The position numbers and the translations under genes were made by a program. A stretch of DNA of 64,000 bases, from contig CM055828.1 in assembly GCA_029582265.1 (NCBI GenBank), forward strand, positions 30,872,459 through 30,936,458. Direction: 5' to 3'. Below the pieces are notes generated by a model that worked only from the letters and a program-made list of their open reading frames with translations, had not been told where the DNA came from and did no database searches. Shown here in pieces: positions 22,207-34,155 of this stretch (position 1 is its first letter; the number at the start of each line of letters is the position of its first letter). The stretch is from Zoroaster sp. YZ-2022 (Eukaryota > Echinodermata > Asteroidea > Forcipulatida > Zoroasteridae).

Positions 22207-22962
22207 ATGAATCAGAATCTACAAATGCTGGTTGGTTGGTTTCTGTTAATGGTATTCTGTCACACAGTTATCAATGCTATTCGCTCACTGGGCTGTCCCT
22301 ACGGCTGGAGGCAGTTTGGTCAGTCCTGCTACATGATGGTCACTGATACACCACTCAACTGGTATGAAGCCCGTCAGGTATGTCTTGATGCTGGAAGTGA
22401 CCTGGCTTTGCCAAACTCAAAAGCCGAAAATGACTTCATATGGAACATGCAACAGGAGGTTATTCAGCAAGATGATAGACCCAATGGCATGTGGCTTGGC
22501 TGCACATATGGCATGGAGGCCAGTGGACAGTGGAAATGGTATGGTGATGATCAGACTGAATACAAGGGAGAATTGGGCGAAGGTGTAAATGTAACAGAGA
22601 GCGGATGTTTTACTATAGATATTTCAAATGGATTATGGGGTTTCACCAATTGCTCAGCAATGGAGAAACGTGTCCTGTGTGAGCGTAACATGTGCATTAG
22701 TACCCCTCTACGCTGCTTCGCTGTCACCACCAAGGATTCAGAACATCACGACCAACCCTACTGTCTGCTTGGCCACACCTTCAAGGAAACCATCATCAAA
22801 AGCCCCATACAATGCTGCCTGGCCTGCTCCAAGGATCCCAACTGCCGCTCCTTCAACCTGTCAGGGAAGATGTGCCAACTCAACAATGCCACCATCTCCC
22901 AGGTTGATGCTGACAAGTACTTGATGAGGAGAGAGAACTGTGCCTACTATGAATATGAGTGA
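22207..22962 (+). CDS. CTLD-PAN secreted lectin copy 2 (intact)
   Basis: An intact 251-residue frame. A signal peptide covers residues 1-24 (hydrophobic LVGWFLLMVFCHTVINA). The C-type lectin domain runs from Cys30 to Cys158 with Cys30/41, 59/158 and 134/149 in the long-form pattern and an extra Cys99 in WLGC. A PAN/apple-like domain spans Cys170-Cys245 with eight cysteines. Sequons are at Asn128, Asn217 and Asn227. There is no membrane anchor, so secretion is expected. No EPN, QPD or WND motif is present (WGFTNC sits at the WND position), so calcium-dependent sugar binding is doubtful. A recognition or immune role is inferred from the architecture and tandem duplication. The start ATG lies in the context tcaccATGaat shared by all copies. 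The TGA stop overlaps a GTGAGT donor-like word. Confidence 0.85.
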   Translation: MNQNLQMLVGWFLLMVFCHTVINAIRSLGCPYGWRQFGQSCYMMVTDTPLNWYEARQVCLDAGSDLALPNSKAENDFIWNMQQEVIQQDDRPNGMWLGCTYGMEASGQWKWYGDDQTEYKGELGEGVNVTESGCFTIDISNGLWGFTNCSAMEKRVLCERNMCISTPLRCFAVTTKDSEHHDQPYCLLGHTFKETIIKSPIQCCLACSKDPNCRSFNLSGKMCQLNNATISQVDADKYLMRRENCAYYEYE

Positions 22963-24785
22963 GTAACAAATGTCATCTGTGATTGATTGATTCATGAATC
23001 TGACATTATATCTAATCACCACAATATTTCAATATTTCAACCATTCTTTGCATGCGACGTCGCAGGGCGTGGCAATAGTTACACTTAAATGTTTAACATC
23101 GATTCAGTCAATTATTTTCACGTTTATTATTTGAAAGTAGTTTCTCATAAAAAATAACATAGGCTAATACCAATTTTAAAAAGTGTTATTCTCATTTGAA
23201 TATTGCAGATATTGTATCTAGCTCAAAGTGTAGTCTTTTCTGTGGTATAACATTGTGAAACTTGATTATTGCAAGTAGCTTACTCTTGTATTATGATTCG
23301 GAATTGCTTTATATCGCACTCAATGTATCGCTGCTGACTTAGCTTTATATTATAAAAACATGATAAACAGACATGGATGCAAATCTGGGGACGAGGGTGA
23401 CGGGGTATCCCCCTTTTGTCCAGGGGGATGGTCCGTGATTGTCCCACACTAATCACCGTATTTGAAACAATATATATTTAAGTTAATATTTCGCAAAATG
23501 TTCAAAAATGTAACTTAATAATGGCAATAATTGTTTTTTTAAATATATATTTTAACCTTCTAAAAGTGTTTTTGTCAGTATATGGGTTAGGATGAGTGTC
23601 ATTCGTGGGTGGTTAATAGAATTGAAAGTGTGATACAACCCCCCCCCCCCACCCACCCACCCATCATCAACAACAACAACAAATTTAAGTCACTGATAAA
23701 CAATATCCAACCAATAGAAATCATGTCAATATTTAGAATGATTTAATAAATGAAACCTTTTTCGATAAACGCTGCATGAAATAACCATAGAAATAAATGA
23801 AGATGTTTAGAATTGCCGCGGTTTTAGATTTATTTATTATAAAAACATGATAAACATACATGGATGCAAATCTGGGGACAAGGGTGACGGGGTATCCCCC
23901 TTTTGTCCAGGGGGATGGTCCGTGATTGTCCCACACTTATCACCGTATTTGAAACAATAAATATTTAAGTTAATATTTCGGAAAATGTTCAAAAATGGAA
24001 CTTAATAATGGCAATAATTATTTTTAAAAGTGTTTTAAAAGTGTTTTTGTCAGTATAATTGAAAGTGTGATACAACCCCCCCCCCCCACACCCATCAACA
24101 ACAACAACAGCAACAAATTGAAGTCACTGATAAACAATATCCAACCAATAGAAATCATGTCAATATTTAGAATGATTTAATAAATGAAACCTTTTTCGAT
24201 AAACGCTGCATGAAATAACCATAGAAATAAATGAAGATGTTTAGAATTGCCGCGGTTTTAGATAAAACGTTTGTCAATGTTTTGTACAAGTTTATTCACA
24301 TATTGATTGGCTGCTCTGAGATCTTGGAAGGGGAAGATCATTTCTGATAGTTCATCCTTTCAGAGTCATATTTGCCTATGGTGGCCCTGAAGGGACATTA
24401 TTAATTTGAAGTGAAATTGGCATTATCGCGACGCGTGACGTCGTACAATTTGATGTATATTTTGACGTCCAATTTTTGGGGCACATTATATACATCAGTG
24501 ATAGAAATATCCGATCCACTCCCGCCTTTTTAATGTTGATAATTATGTCTTATGAGTTTAGCGCCTCTATACAACATTAAGTTATAAAACGAAGAAGACA
24601 AAACATAACCTCCTTGATGTTAAATTAATGATGGTATAAAACATCCATTGAAATCTTTCACTCTGAATTGGAGTAAATTAGTCAAAAACTGAATTAAATA
24701 ATTAAGGCATATACCAAATGTTACGAATTTTCCTACATTGTCAAGTGTGACAATCGAATTTGAGCTTTTGCACTTTTCTTTCTCA
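22963..24785 (+). repeat. Spacer block 2 with 487-bp internal duplication
   Basis: Family 3' flank (gcatgcgacgtcgcagggcg near 23052) and the conserved spacer. A direct duplication of period 487 bp covers about 23349-23835 and 23836-24265; both units begin attataaaaacatgataaac and carry ccagggggatggtccg and poly-C plus CAACAACAAC tracts. The conserved TGACGT-rich segment follows at 24410-24475. No gene. Confidence 0.65.
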
Positions 24786-25160
24786 GAAATGTGAGAACCA
24801 ATATTAAGCTGAACATTACACAGGTTGGTTTCTAACCACGTGATCTTCAATAAAGCCACTATACACTATTGGTAATCTCGATAAATATAAATGATCAAAG
24901 ATTTACATGAAACTTACTTGATGTAAAGTTGATGATGGTATCAAACATCCATTGAATTATGTATGTCTGAAGTGCTATCATTTTAGTACAATTAATTATT
25001 ACGCAAATGAATTGTTGTCCCTTGGAGACGTAATTCCACATTGGATTAATTTTCATTATTTTCTCGTTGACGACACAATGAAATAAGCTGAAAACCTTTG
25101 GTTGGTTTTTATACATATTTCTTGATTCTTATAAAGTATGGATTCTTTTACAGACATTTT
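24786..25160 (+). repeat. Single 102-, 75- and 59-bp units of block 2
   Basis: One copy of the 102-bp unit (about 24789-24892), one 75-bp unit (about 24930-25000, gatggtatcaaacatccatt) and one 59-bp unit (about 25095-25153). The same order as the giant arrays of block 1, but without expansion. Confidence 0.75.
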
Positions 25161-26276
25161 ACCAACAGTGTATTCTGCTGGCTTTACATATGAATGTACA
25201 TAGTCTAAACAAAAGTGTATTAAATAAAAGTGTATAACTTGTTCTAAACATGCTTTTTGATTTTGTAGTTTGGCCTTGAGTAGGGAACTTTTAGGTTTAA
25301 AAAAGAGGTGATTTTGACACCAATTATAAATGCATCTGCAATGTTATGGTAAATTTGTGTTTATGAAAAGTAAAGTGGCCGTCTGTGATCAAGTCTTTGT
25401 AGGTTACTATGTATTAGAGCTTGCCCTGGGTCATGTGATATACTATAATACAATCTCTATGTGGACGTGTGTACAGCCTGGGAAATTAATTATGTACCTG
25501 ATTGTCACGGACTTGAGTCAGTGTACGGATATTATTCACATGAAACTCACAAAAATGCTTATTGGAATATTATATCATAACTCTCATAAAGTGTCATATT
25601 ATTGAAGGAACATCACATATCACATTGTTAAACAGTATATCTTCAAAGAAGAAATATTTCACACAATTTTAAGATTCAGCTGAGCAAGAATCTAATCGTA
25701 GATCATGAAATATGCGACAGTTACACATAGACTTGTCTCGATCTCCAGTCGTGTTATACCGGGTACTACGAGCTACCAAATCATTTATAAAACGCATGTC
25801 TTAGCTTAAAGATACACAGGGCCTTCTCCGTGTAAATCCTTATTTTCCCGTCATTCCATTGTTTTATATCTGTACATCGCTCTTTTCATTAAAGAAAGAA
25901 AAAATTATTATTTCCAAATAGCCTAAGTCATTTCATGAAATGATTGATTAAGGCATGGATAAAGAGTAGTTTTAATTACGCTTTAAATAATTTAAATTCA
26001 TTTATTCACTTGAATTCATTTATTGATTTAAAAGATGATGCCCCATTTAGTAATCACCAGATTATCAAAGCAACAAACCTATCTAAAGGTTTTCTTGGTG
26101 TGAGTGGAAGTGTTTTCATCTCGTTTTCTCAAAAACGTGAACATCTTAGTTTTAGGCTATATGATATTCTTTAAGTTGGTGAAAACTAGAAGGTCGAAAT
26201 GAACATACGTTTCCAAATACCATTGTTGTACGCGTTCACTATTGATTTATATTCACCTTGTATTTACTAACAATAA
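25161..26276 (+). repeat. Conserved trailer of block 2
   Basis: Begins attttaccaacagtgtattc, contains the recurring short open frame (ATG at 25363 to 25605, uninterrupted here) and the dispersed repeat ending cgtttccaaatacca. About 25650-26080 has extra sequence not seen in other blocks. No recognised gene. Confidence 0.5.
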
Positions 26277-26630
26277 GGCCAAAAATAGTCTGCGGTTTCT
26301 GGTCTTAGGTCGGCTTCAAAATCTGTGCGGTGACGCGCTTTTTTCCCAACAAGGAAATCTGTCATTCCGATACATGTATACGCGGGAACCAAATTTCCCA
26401 TGTACAAAGTATGGTGGCTAAGAGAGACCTCACAAATCGGGCAAACGTCCATACCCCTATATGTGAAAAAGTCGTTTAAAACACAGCATGGCAGAATTCC
26501 AATCGATCCAACGATTTTGGCTGCAATTGGACATTGTTTCATACTCAAAAATTTTTTTTAATTAAAAATGCCAACGCGCGGGTTTGAGGCGACGCGTGCG
26601 GAGACCAGAAACCAGAGACTATTAATGGCC
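26277..26630 (+). mobile_element. GGCC-type MITE, best copy (354 bp)
   Basis: Ends are GGCCAAAAATAGTCTGCGGT and the complement of its right end GGCCATTAATAGTCTCTGGT, followed by ttctggtct on both. TAA flanks each side (26274-26276, 26631-26633). Homologous copies are at 921, 5196 (inverted), 27850, 36288 and 44503. A PIF/Harbinger-like non-autonomous element is the best fit from the 3-bp TAA duplication (inference). The 93-codon open frame on the minus strand is not supported as a gene. Confidence 0.75.
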
Positions 26631-27849
26631 TAAAGGCTAAGGTTAGGGTGCCTTTCTCTATGCTTAACGGTTAGCAGCGCTATGAAATGAAAAAACGTAC
26701 AGTCAGCAACAAATCAGCTGCTTAGCAGCTCTATGAAATTGGACCCTGGTCAATTAATGGCATGGAATGTTTCTATACTAATTAAGTAAATCATTTCGAA
26801 AATTTTTAATTTACAATAAATAAATGACACAGTAGGATAAATTCATTGTTGGTCAAATAATGGCAACTATGGATTGTTTTAACAAGGATTCGGTACCGTT
26901 ATTTTGCGAAATTTTCAAGTAATTTATTTCCATTTTACAAGGAAACCGCACGGAATATGTATGTTTAAATATCTAAGAACAATATCTCTTTGTTGATGTA
27001 AGAAACCATTATTCTGAAATTGTGATTTTCAGATTGATTTGAAAAAAATTACAGTTTTCGGTAGAAAATAGGCTTTTGATTCTGAATCTAACAAAAAAAT
27101 AATATAAACCATTTTTCGGTACTTAGCTAAATTACCAGTTTTCAAATTATGAGATGAAATTGTATTTGATGGAAATATACTCAACGTAGAAATGCTCCCT
27201 TTACCGAGAAAAAGGGCATCAACTGTTATTTTTATCACATAAAGCTCTTTTGGAGAATTTTGGTCAGAAATTGTAAGTAAACTTTGGCAATTTTCTCATA
27301 AATTTGAAGACCAATAATTCAGCTGAATCCTTATTGCTTGTAATCGCATATTGACATTTTACAAGAAGTGTATTTTCCTTCAATTATTTCTATTGTGTTA
27401 GTATTGTATTATCTTGTAAATATTGCATTCAAACTTATTTTCTTTGATGTTAATGATGGTGGTAATAAATGCGTTATAATTCATGTCAGATTGTTGGTAA
27501 TCTGTCTGTTTAATACAACAATTTCTCTTCCAACCTGCGTCGACACATTCACATAATATTGACTGTGTGATGACTGTGGTTACTTTAAAACAATGCTTCT
27601 GACAATTATTTGCTGACAGTATTTGCTTTCCTGAAATAGTACTGTTCAGCAAAAGCGATGCAGCTTTAAACGTATGATGTATATGATTGGTAGGCTAATC
27701 ATAATTTTTTTTTAAATGGTCGAATTTGAATGTGAAAAGTACTTGGTGTTATTCTGATCATGGAATTAATCTTCACTAGAAATAATTTTGTCTGATGTGA
27801 TGTCACTTTTAAAAGGAAGGTACGACATTGGTTTATGAAAACGTACGCT
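26631..27849 (+). repeat. Upstream spacer remnants, no gene
   Basis: Contains gttagggtgcctttctctat (26643) and the caaataatggcaactat word (26856). The segment at 27360-27545 matches 21065-21245 and 39840-40015. Unique AT-rich stretches lie between these. No supported coding sequence. Confidence 0.45.
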
Positions 27850-28170
27850 TAGGTCATCGGTCGGCTTCAAAATCGGTGCGGTGATGCGCATATTTTTTCT
27901 TTGCCAACACAGGGAAATACGTGATACATTGTACACGCGGGGACCAAATTTCCCATATACAAAGTATGGTGGCTAAGAGACGGGCAAACGTTCATACCCA
28001 TATGTGAAAAAGTCGTTTAAAACACAGCACGGCAGAATTGCAATTAATCCAGCAATTTTGGCTGCAATTGGACATCGTTTCATAGCACAACAACAAAAAA
28101 TTAGTTAAAAATGTCTACGCGCGGGTCTGAGGTGACGTGCGCGGAGACCAGAAACCGGAGAGTTTTTTCT
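27850..28170 (+). mobile_element. GGCC-type MITE, degraded copy
   Basis: The core words gtcggcttcaaaatcggtgc, caaagtatggtggctaagag and ggagaccagaaaccgg are conserved. The terminal GGCC motifs are missing on both sides, and a 12-bp-scale deletion follows ggctaagaga. Confidence 0.55.
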
Positions 28171-29484
28171 CCTTATGTCAATATTCTTGATTTTACGAAA
28201 AAGGGCCTGTATGATCATCAGTCATAACCTGTGAAAGACTCTTCACAATAATCGCTCATTTTTTGAGAAAAGGACGAAAAACTGTTACAATTTTAATCAT
28301 TCGTTTTATGTTATACAAAAAGTTACTAAATAGCAACTTGTTTTAAATTCGACATAACAATTCATTATTTCTCTAAGATGAAAGCATTCCAGACAAAATA
28401 ATTCATCAGAATGATTTATTATGAACCAATTTTACACCAAGTAAGACTTTGAATAATATTTCGATAATTTGATAGTTACCAATGTTGTACCTTCCCTTTA
28501 AGAAAAGTGAAATTATTTTCAGTACTCTTTCCTAAATTTCACGTTAGAATGAATACACACACACACACAAATACTTTTCTTATAAACGACACAACGTAAT
28601 CAGCTGAATCTTTTCACAGCTTCATTGATTGTTTAATGTATATCTTGAATGGAAGCAATGCTGCCAATATAACCAAATGTTGTACTTTCAATTTTAATTA
28701 ATTAATTATCAGAGAAACATGCCAGTTTTCGGTTTTCATGATTTCATTCCACTCATTATTTGTTCCTATATGGACACCATCACAACAATTTAATGCGATT
28801 ATATTACGGTAAATTGCATCCAATACAATTTTTGTCAATAATAGTCGAAACTACTTGAGCATTATTCTGTGATCCATTCTACATTGTGCTCGGGTTTCCT
28901 CGCCTGCTGTTGAATGGCATATTAGCCTTTTACTGACAATTTCTGGCAATTTTCTTCTTCATCAGAACAATGGTATTTTACATGAGAAAATGAAAAGAAA
29001 TACTTTAAAAATGACACATTTCTCAAAAAACTAGTGAAAAGCAGTTTTACAGTTGGTTTCATATGTCATGAAATTAAATTATGGTGATGGGGCCCGTCAT
29101 AAATTCGTTTGGGTTCTTACAATATTTCTGTAAGCTCCAGTTCTTTTCAGAACTAATTACTACTCAATAGAGAATTTCACATGGTGTCACCGCAATTAGT
29201 CTTACTTATCTACAATATTTCTGACATTACTTTTTTGTTATCGATATAAAGTTCTCTATAAAAAGTAAATTATCAATGATGAGATGAAAACAAAAATGCC
29301 AAGAAATTAGCGGGTAAAAATGCGACAAACACTGGTACATCTTTAATAAAGGGGTATTTGATCTGTAACAATTAAAAACCCCGATTCACTATCAAGAAAT
29401 CAAATGTTCTACAATGTTTATATGAGCAGATAAGTAGTGGAGACAACTAATATAAGCCTACTGTCCCTTATTCGAAAAAACGAA
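28171..29484. other. Intergenic, no gene seen
   Basis: AT-rich with a short (AC)n tract at 28555-28570 and decayed repeat words (gccaatataaccaaatgttg near 28650). No open frame of note. Confidence 0.35.
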
Positions 29485-30150
29485 GGGTATAATTCGTCAC
29501 CGTTTTCACTTAGTGACAAATCCGTAAAAAATCTCTTTTTTTGTCAAATTCAGTTTTGTAGATATTTGAGATGTATTCATTGTTGCCAACATTTCTGCTA
29601 AGTTTCAAGTGTTGAAACGTCATAGTTTCGTAATTACGCTATTAATATACCCGGTGAATCACTCAGCTAAGCTGTTTTCCGGTTTCACGAAGTGACGAAT
29701 CGCCATTCGCCGTTTTATACATTGAAATACATAGCGATTGGCAAAATGCCAAAGCGGGTATTGTTGGTTTTGCGTTTTCACGAAGTGACGAATCGTGTGA
29801 CCTACTTACGTTTAGCGTTTTCACGAAGTGACAAATCGCTCAATACGTTGTTTAATATACAGCGCTCTGCACGCGCGGTCTTGTTTTTGCGTTTTCACGA
29901 AGTGACAAATATGTTTGGAAAGTAATTCCCCATTAATTACAATCTCTTTGATAAAGATACCGACATTTCTTTGTAATTAAAGTTATTAGCTTTAAGTAGG
30001 AAGCAAAATCTAAAATAATTAATGCTGAAAAGTCTTTGAAATTGCGATTTCAAAAACAGTTCAACTTCATGTGCGATTATCTCAATACATGGATTTGCAG
30101 CTGTGTGGGCTGTTTCGTCACTTCGTGAAAACGGTGACGAATTATGTCCC
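29485..30150. mobile_element. 666-bp inverted-repeat element with iterated TCACGAAGTGA motif
   Basis: The left end GGGTATAATTCGTCACCGTT and the complement of the right end GGGACATAATTCGTCACCGT form inverted repeats of about 34 bp that continue into TTTCAC and AGTGAC. Inside, the motif TTTCACGAAGTGAC plus (A/G)AAT recurs in direct orientation with CACGAAGTGAC starting at 29686, 29779, 29822 and 29896. No transposase is encoded and no clear target duplication was seen. Confidence 0.65.
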
Positions 30151-30741
30151 CCGCCCCAACCCTCCCGATCACCCATTTCCTCCCCCACCACCCCCATGTA
30201 AGAACGGATTTTGCATTCATTTATTACCTTTTAAAAAAACTTATTTTGATAACTGCTGGTCGTGATAATGTGCGAGCATCGACATGTAGTGGCTACACAT
30301 AATTTATGCACTGGAACGTGTACAGCACCGTTGCACGGAGCTGTGGTACGGTGCGGAAATGGCTCCGTGTGTGCTTGGTCTTTGGGGTTTTGCCGTAAAA
30401 AAGACTACCTCAAAAATGGCTTATGGCTAAATAATCGTCCTTCATATGAAGATTATAATTATATATCCAAAATAAGTGATGTATACATTTTCACACATTT
30501 ATACATTGCTGCTTTGTGATTTTTCCCTTTCCAAATGTGACTTTTTACGGTCGGAATAACATTTTCAACGAAGAAAAATTGAAGCTGTTGGTCCATCGTT
30601 AAACGGCAACATCCGAAGTGTTCCAAAGATGTTCGTCTTTCTGATCGTGAAGTTTTCGTCAGGCCAATAAAAACCCAGCTATTTTTAGTTGAATGATGTC
30701 ATCCCAAAACCAAGAAAATGTGCAGTGCAGTTAAGTGCGTG
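30151..30741. other. Intergenic, no gene seen
   Basis: C-rich stretch just after the inverted-repeat element, then ordinary AT-rich sequence up to the piggyBac target site. No supported coding region. Confidence 0.35.
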
Positions 30742-30950
30742 TTAACCCTTTCATTACCAGCCAGTTATGGCAGAGATTACCCTTCTTTACCACAGTAATT
30801 AGGAGCCCAATGTCACTTCAGCACCAGTGGATTTTTCACAATTTCATTGAAGTGCGCCCTCACACGGCAGGAATAGACATTTTTGTTACTTTCTCATTTG
30901 TATGTAAAAATGAGTATACAAAAGAGAGGAAAACATTGTGCAAAAGCTAA

Positions 30951-31440
30951 ATATTTGGATCAGTATTTACACTAAAGTAAAGTAATACAAATGGGTGATA
31001 TTTCATGCAAATACGGTACAGGTATAAGATTTTTTCCATGTGAAAAACAACTTGGATGAGATTTTGGGATTTTTTTGGTTATCTACTTGAAATGAACCAT
31101 TTACTTGTATTCAGTGTAAATACATCACAATCCATGCTAACACCCCCAATTCAATGTTGGTTTGGACTAATCTGCAGATTTTTAAGTATAAAAGCAAAAC
31201 AATTAAATATTTGGATCAGTATTTACACTAAAGTAAAGTAATACAAATGGGTGATATTTCATGCAAATACGGTACAGGTATAAGATTTTTTCCATGTGAA
31301 AAACAACTTGGATGAGATTTTGGGGATTTTTTGGTTATCTACTTGAAATGAACCATTTACTTGTATTCAGTGTAAATACATCACAATCCATGCTAACTTT
31401 TACCCCCACCCCCAATTCAATGTTGGTTTGGACTGTAATC
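30951..31440. repeat. Two-copy direct duplication of about 255 bp inside the piggyBac element
   Basis: aatatttggatcagtattta occurs at about 30950 and 31205, and both are followed by closely matching sequence to ccaattcaatgttggtttgg (about 31146 and 31412). It lies between the transposase 3' end and the left terminal repeat, so it is non-coding. Confidence 0.75.
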
Positions 31441-31506
31441 TGCGGCTTGTCCGACCATTCCCAACATTGAACAGAGGGTTTGAAAACAAATAGTATAGAT
31501 TTACAA

Positions 31507-33878
31507 TCAAGTGATGTGGTATTTCTCAAAGCAAGGAACTATGCACATAGGGTGTGCACATTGTTTACAGATCATCTTTGTTTGTTTTCGCCTGCCTAAT
31601 TTTCGGTTACTGCAAACAATGCAGTCGCGTTTCTTTCCATTGGGGTTTTGCCAGGATAGTGCTGTTGCCCTGTCAACTCAATAGGAATATGGTATCTCAA
31701 TTGACTTGTTGCGTTACGTTCCCAACCCAACAGCAAGCCCTGTACAATCCCTATACGAAAATCAAGATTACTGACATTTTTGTTCCCTGCTATGCTGGTG
31801 AATATTACTGTGCTATTGACAATACAGATATTCAGCATATGGAAAAAAAACTCTTTTCCACCATTTCAAGCTTCTGTGTGTATGATTGTAGTACTGAAAA
31901 CATTGGTTGGCAAGATCAGTTCCACCCATGTTTTTGTTGTAATCTTCAATACAATTGGGCTTCATAACATCACAAAATCCACTTGTGCTTTTATTACACC
32001 GAATTTGCTTTTTGGACAAATCAGTGTTGCCTACATTAGTTAAAAGTGTTACAGATTTTTTGTCTTGCCAAACGATACACAATTGCCCACCTTTCACCAA
32101 CAAAAATGGGTCATCTCCTTTCTTCATTTTATGGTTTTTTGGGTTTGCGGCCTGGGGTATTCCCTGTGTAGTGTAACGAACAGTTCCACAACATCCGAAT
32201 CCTAGTTTAGCAAGTTTAGCTACAAGAGCTGGGCTAGTATAGTAATTATCACAATATATTACGTGTCCCTTATTCTCAAGTCCATGGACCAGATCAATGA
32301 CGACTTTTCCTGCAACTGTTGGGTTTGGTGGATGGCAGTCTGATGAATTGAAATCTACGTCTGCATCACAAACAGTTTGGGTGTTGTCGGCTCCTGTGTA
32401 CAGTTTCCAAGCACACGTGTATCCTGTTTTGGACTCGTTCAGGGAGAAGGCTTTAATACCCCGTTTGATAGGTTTGTTAGGCATGTACTGAACAAAACTC
32501 AAGCGTCCCTTAATTTCAACATACTCTCGTCTGGAGACAGATTCTGCGCAGGGTTATACAGGTTGAGAAACTTCTGGACGAGGACTTCTATCAAGGGCCG
32601 AACTTTGGAAAAGTTTGTCCCGTTTAGCCAAAACTCTACGAGGAATTTGGTTATTTGAGATGTGGAGGAACCGAAGAATTGAACTGAACCGATTACGGGA
32701 CATGATCGACGGATAGAATGGGATGTGAAGAATTTCAGATGTCGACCAGTACATCTTGTATTGAGAGGATTTGTTTATGCCCATAGCAATGAGAAGTGCC
32801 ACAAATGCCATCATTTCTGGAATGTTGGTTGGGTGCCAGGAGAATTGTTCATCAGGAATTGATTCTATTGTTTGCTGCGCATAGCGATTAGTCTCGTCGA
32901 CGAGCATATTCCACACAAGTTGACAAAAATACAGCTTGAAGATCTCTACTGCCGACAGTGTGGCAAAGTCGCCGGTGGGGCCAGAATTTCCAGTGAACTG
33001 CACAGTCCCACACTCGTAATGGTCTCGTCGTTCCCAACCAGATCGGAAATCTAACTTTCCTGTCGTCCTCCTTGATCTCGGTCGGCTATCACCTTGGTAG
33101 GTCGGCTGCAACAGAAAAACAAGGCAAAGGAGGATTAATCTCGATCATACATTTGTAAATACAATATCTCAATGCTACTTTGCTGCATGTGCACACAGGC
33201 CACAGGGTCATGCGCAAAATGAATATTGTGCTGAGAAAAAAAATATGGCAGATTCCATCCACTCTCCAAAACTCGTTATCGATAAATTTTCGTTTTAATG
33301 TGGGATTGTGAATGTGAATTCCCCAACTTCTTGCATAATACGACTTATGAGGGCCTTTCGAATACAAGGCTATTCTTTTGGAAGCTTGAGACTAAGAGTG
33401 CATTTTCAGCCTGTTAACGCTAAACAGCACGACCGGCTATGGGTAAATGTTAAAATTTCTATGCTATATCTATACATCAACTTGCTGTTTCAATGAATAC
33501 AAATATTACCCCAACAAACTACTAATAATTGTACATTTTCACTTGACGTTTTGACCCAGTCCAGGGGTGAGGATTTGGTCAATCCTATTAAAGGGATCCA
33601 TTTTCTAAATTTACATTACTCAACTCCAACAGTTCTAACGCTATTTACGCTATAGCCTAGGAAAATAAGTGAATTACGTTAATTTGCATTGCCATTGGGC
33701 CAGGAAGAGTAACGTTAACTGTTATTAATATTAGTTATTCATTTTTACTGTGATTTTGGCCTACCTCTTCAAGTTCAACGTCGTCGTCGTCGTCATCCAT
33801 TACTTCGTCATCTGATTCTGAGCCACTGTCTGCCAAAATCTCAGCCAAAATGCCATCATTTATGTCCGTTTCCATCAT
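31507..33878 (-). pseudogene. piggyBac transposase (PGBD-like), frameshifted
   Basis: The first exon starts at ATG 33878 and encodes an acidic N-terminus (SGSESDDEVMDDDDDD). It ends at 33765 with a GAAGAG/GTAGGC donor. A textbook acceptor (ttttctgttgcag) precedes exon 2 at 33105, and the phases match. Exon 2 encodes the DDE transposase core: CDNYYTS near 32245 and GGTDLANQ near 31915, the positions of the second and third catalytic Asp of piggyBac. A C-terminal cysteine-rich zinc-binding region with the CxxC pattern (CIVCS, CKQC, CIVPCFEKYH) ends at TGA 31507. Frameshifts lie near 32606, 32512, 31844 (in a run of eight T) and about 31640, so it cannot make a full protein as read. Some could be sequencing errors in homopolymers. 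Confidence 0.85.
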
Positions 33879-34155
33879 GATTGCAACTAAATTCAACTGA
33901 CCGTTGTGGGAGCGAGTGGACGCTAGCACCAAAAACCGCAAAGTGACGCACTTTTCTTTTCATAAACTTTTATACACTGCATTCCTGTCAATAGAGGGCG
34001 CCAACCCCAAAAACCACTCAAGCATTTTCAGGTGGTGATTTAAGTCGCCGTGGTCGTCAAGGGCATGCCGATTCCCGGCACCTTTTAGAGCCCACGGGAA
34101 GGAAGCGTATCACAACAAAGGCTCTTTTTAGAGCCCGTGGGATCGAAAGGGTTAA

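Larger units (their letters stand above)
30742..34155 (-). mobile_element. Complete piggyBac-type transposon, about 3.4 kb
   Basis: The element is bounded by TTAA at 30742-30745 and TTAA at 34152-34155. Its ends are inverted repeats: CCCTTTCATTACC on the left and, on the complement, CCCTTTCGATCCCACGG on the right. TTAA target choice with CCCTTT-type ends is characteristic of piggyBac. A transposase gene in the opposite orientation fills 31507-33878. A roughly 255-bp direct duplication lies at the left (30951-31440), and two near-copies of TTTTAGAGCCC lie near the right end (34083, 34127). Confidence 0.88.

Noticed and set aside
29692..30265. Short frames at 29692-29925 (+), 29937-30197 (-) and 30071-30265 (+)
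   Set aside because: They run through the inverted-repeat element and a C-rich tract; repeated peptide words reflect the iterated DNA motif.
31554..32658. Plus-strand open frames across the piggyBac element
   Set aside because: Antisense shadows of the transposase, which has recognisable motifs on the minus strand.
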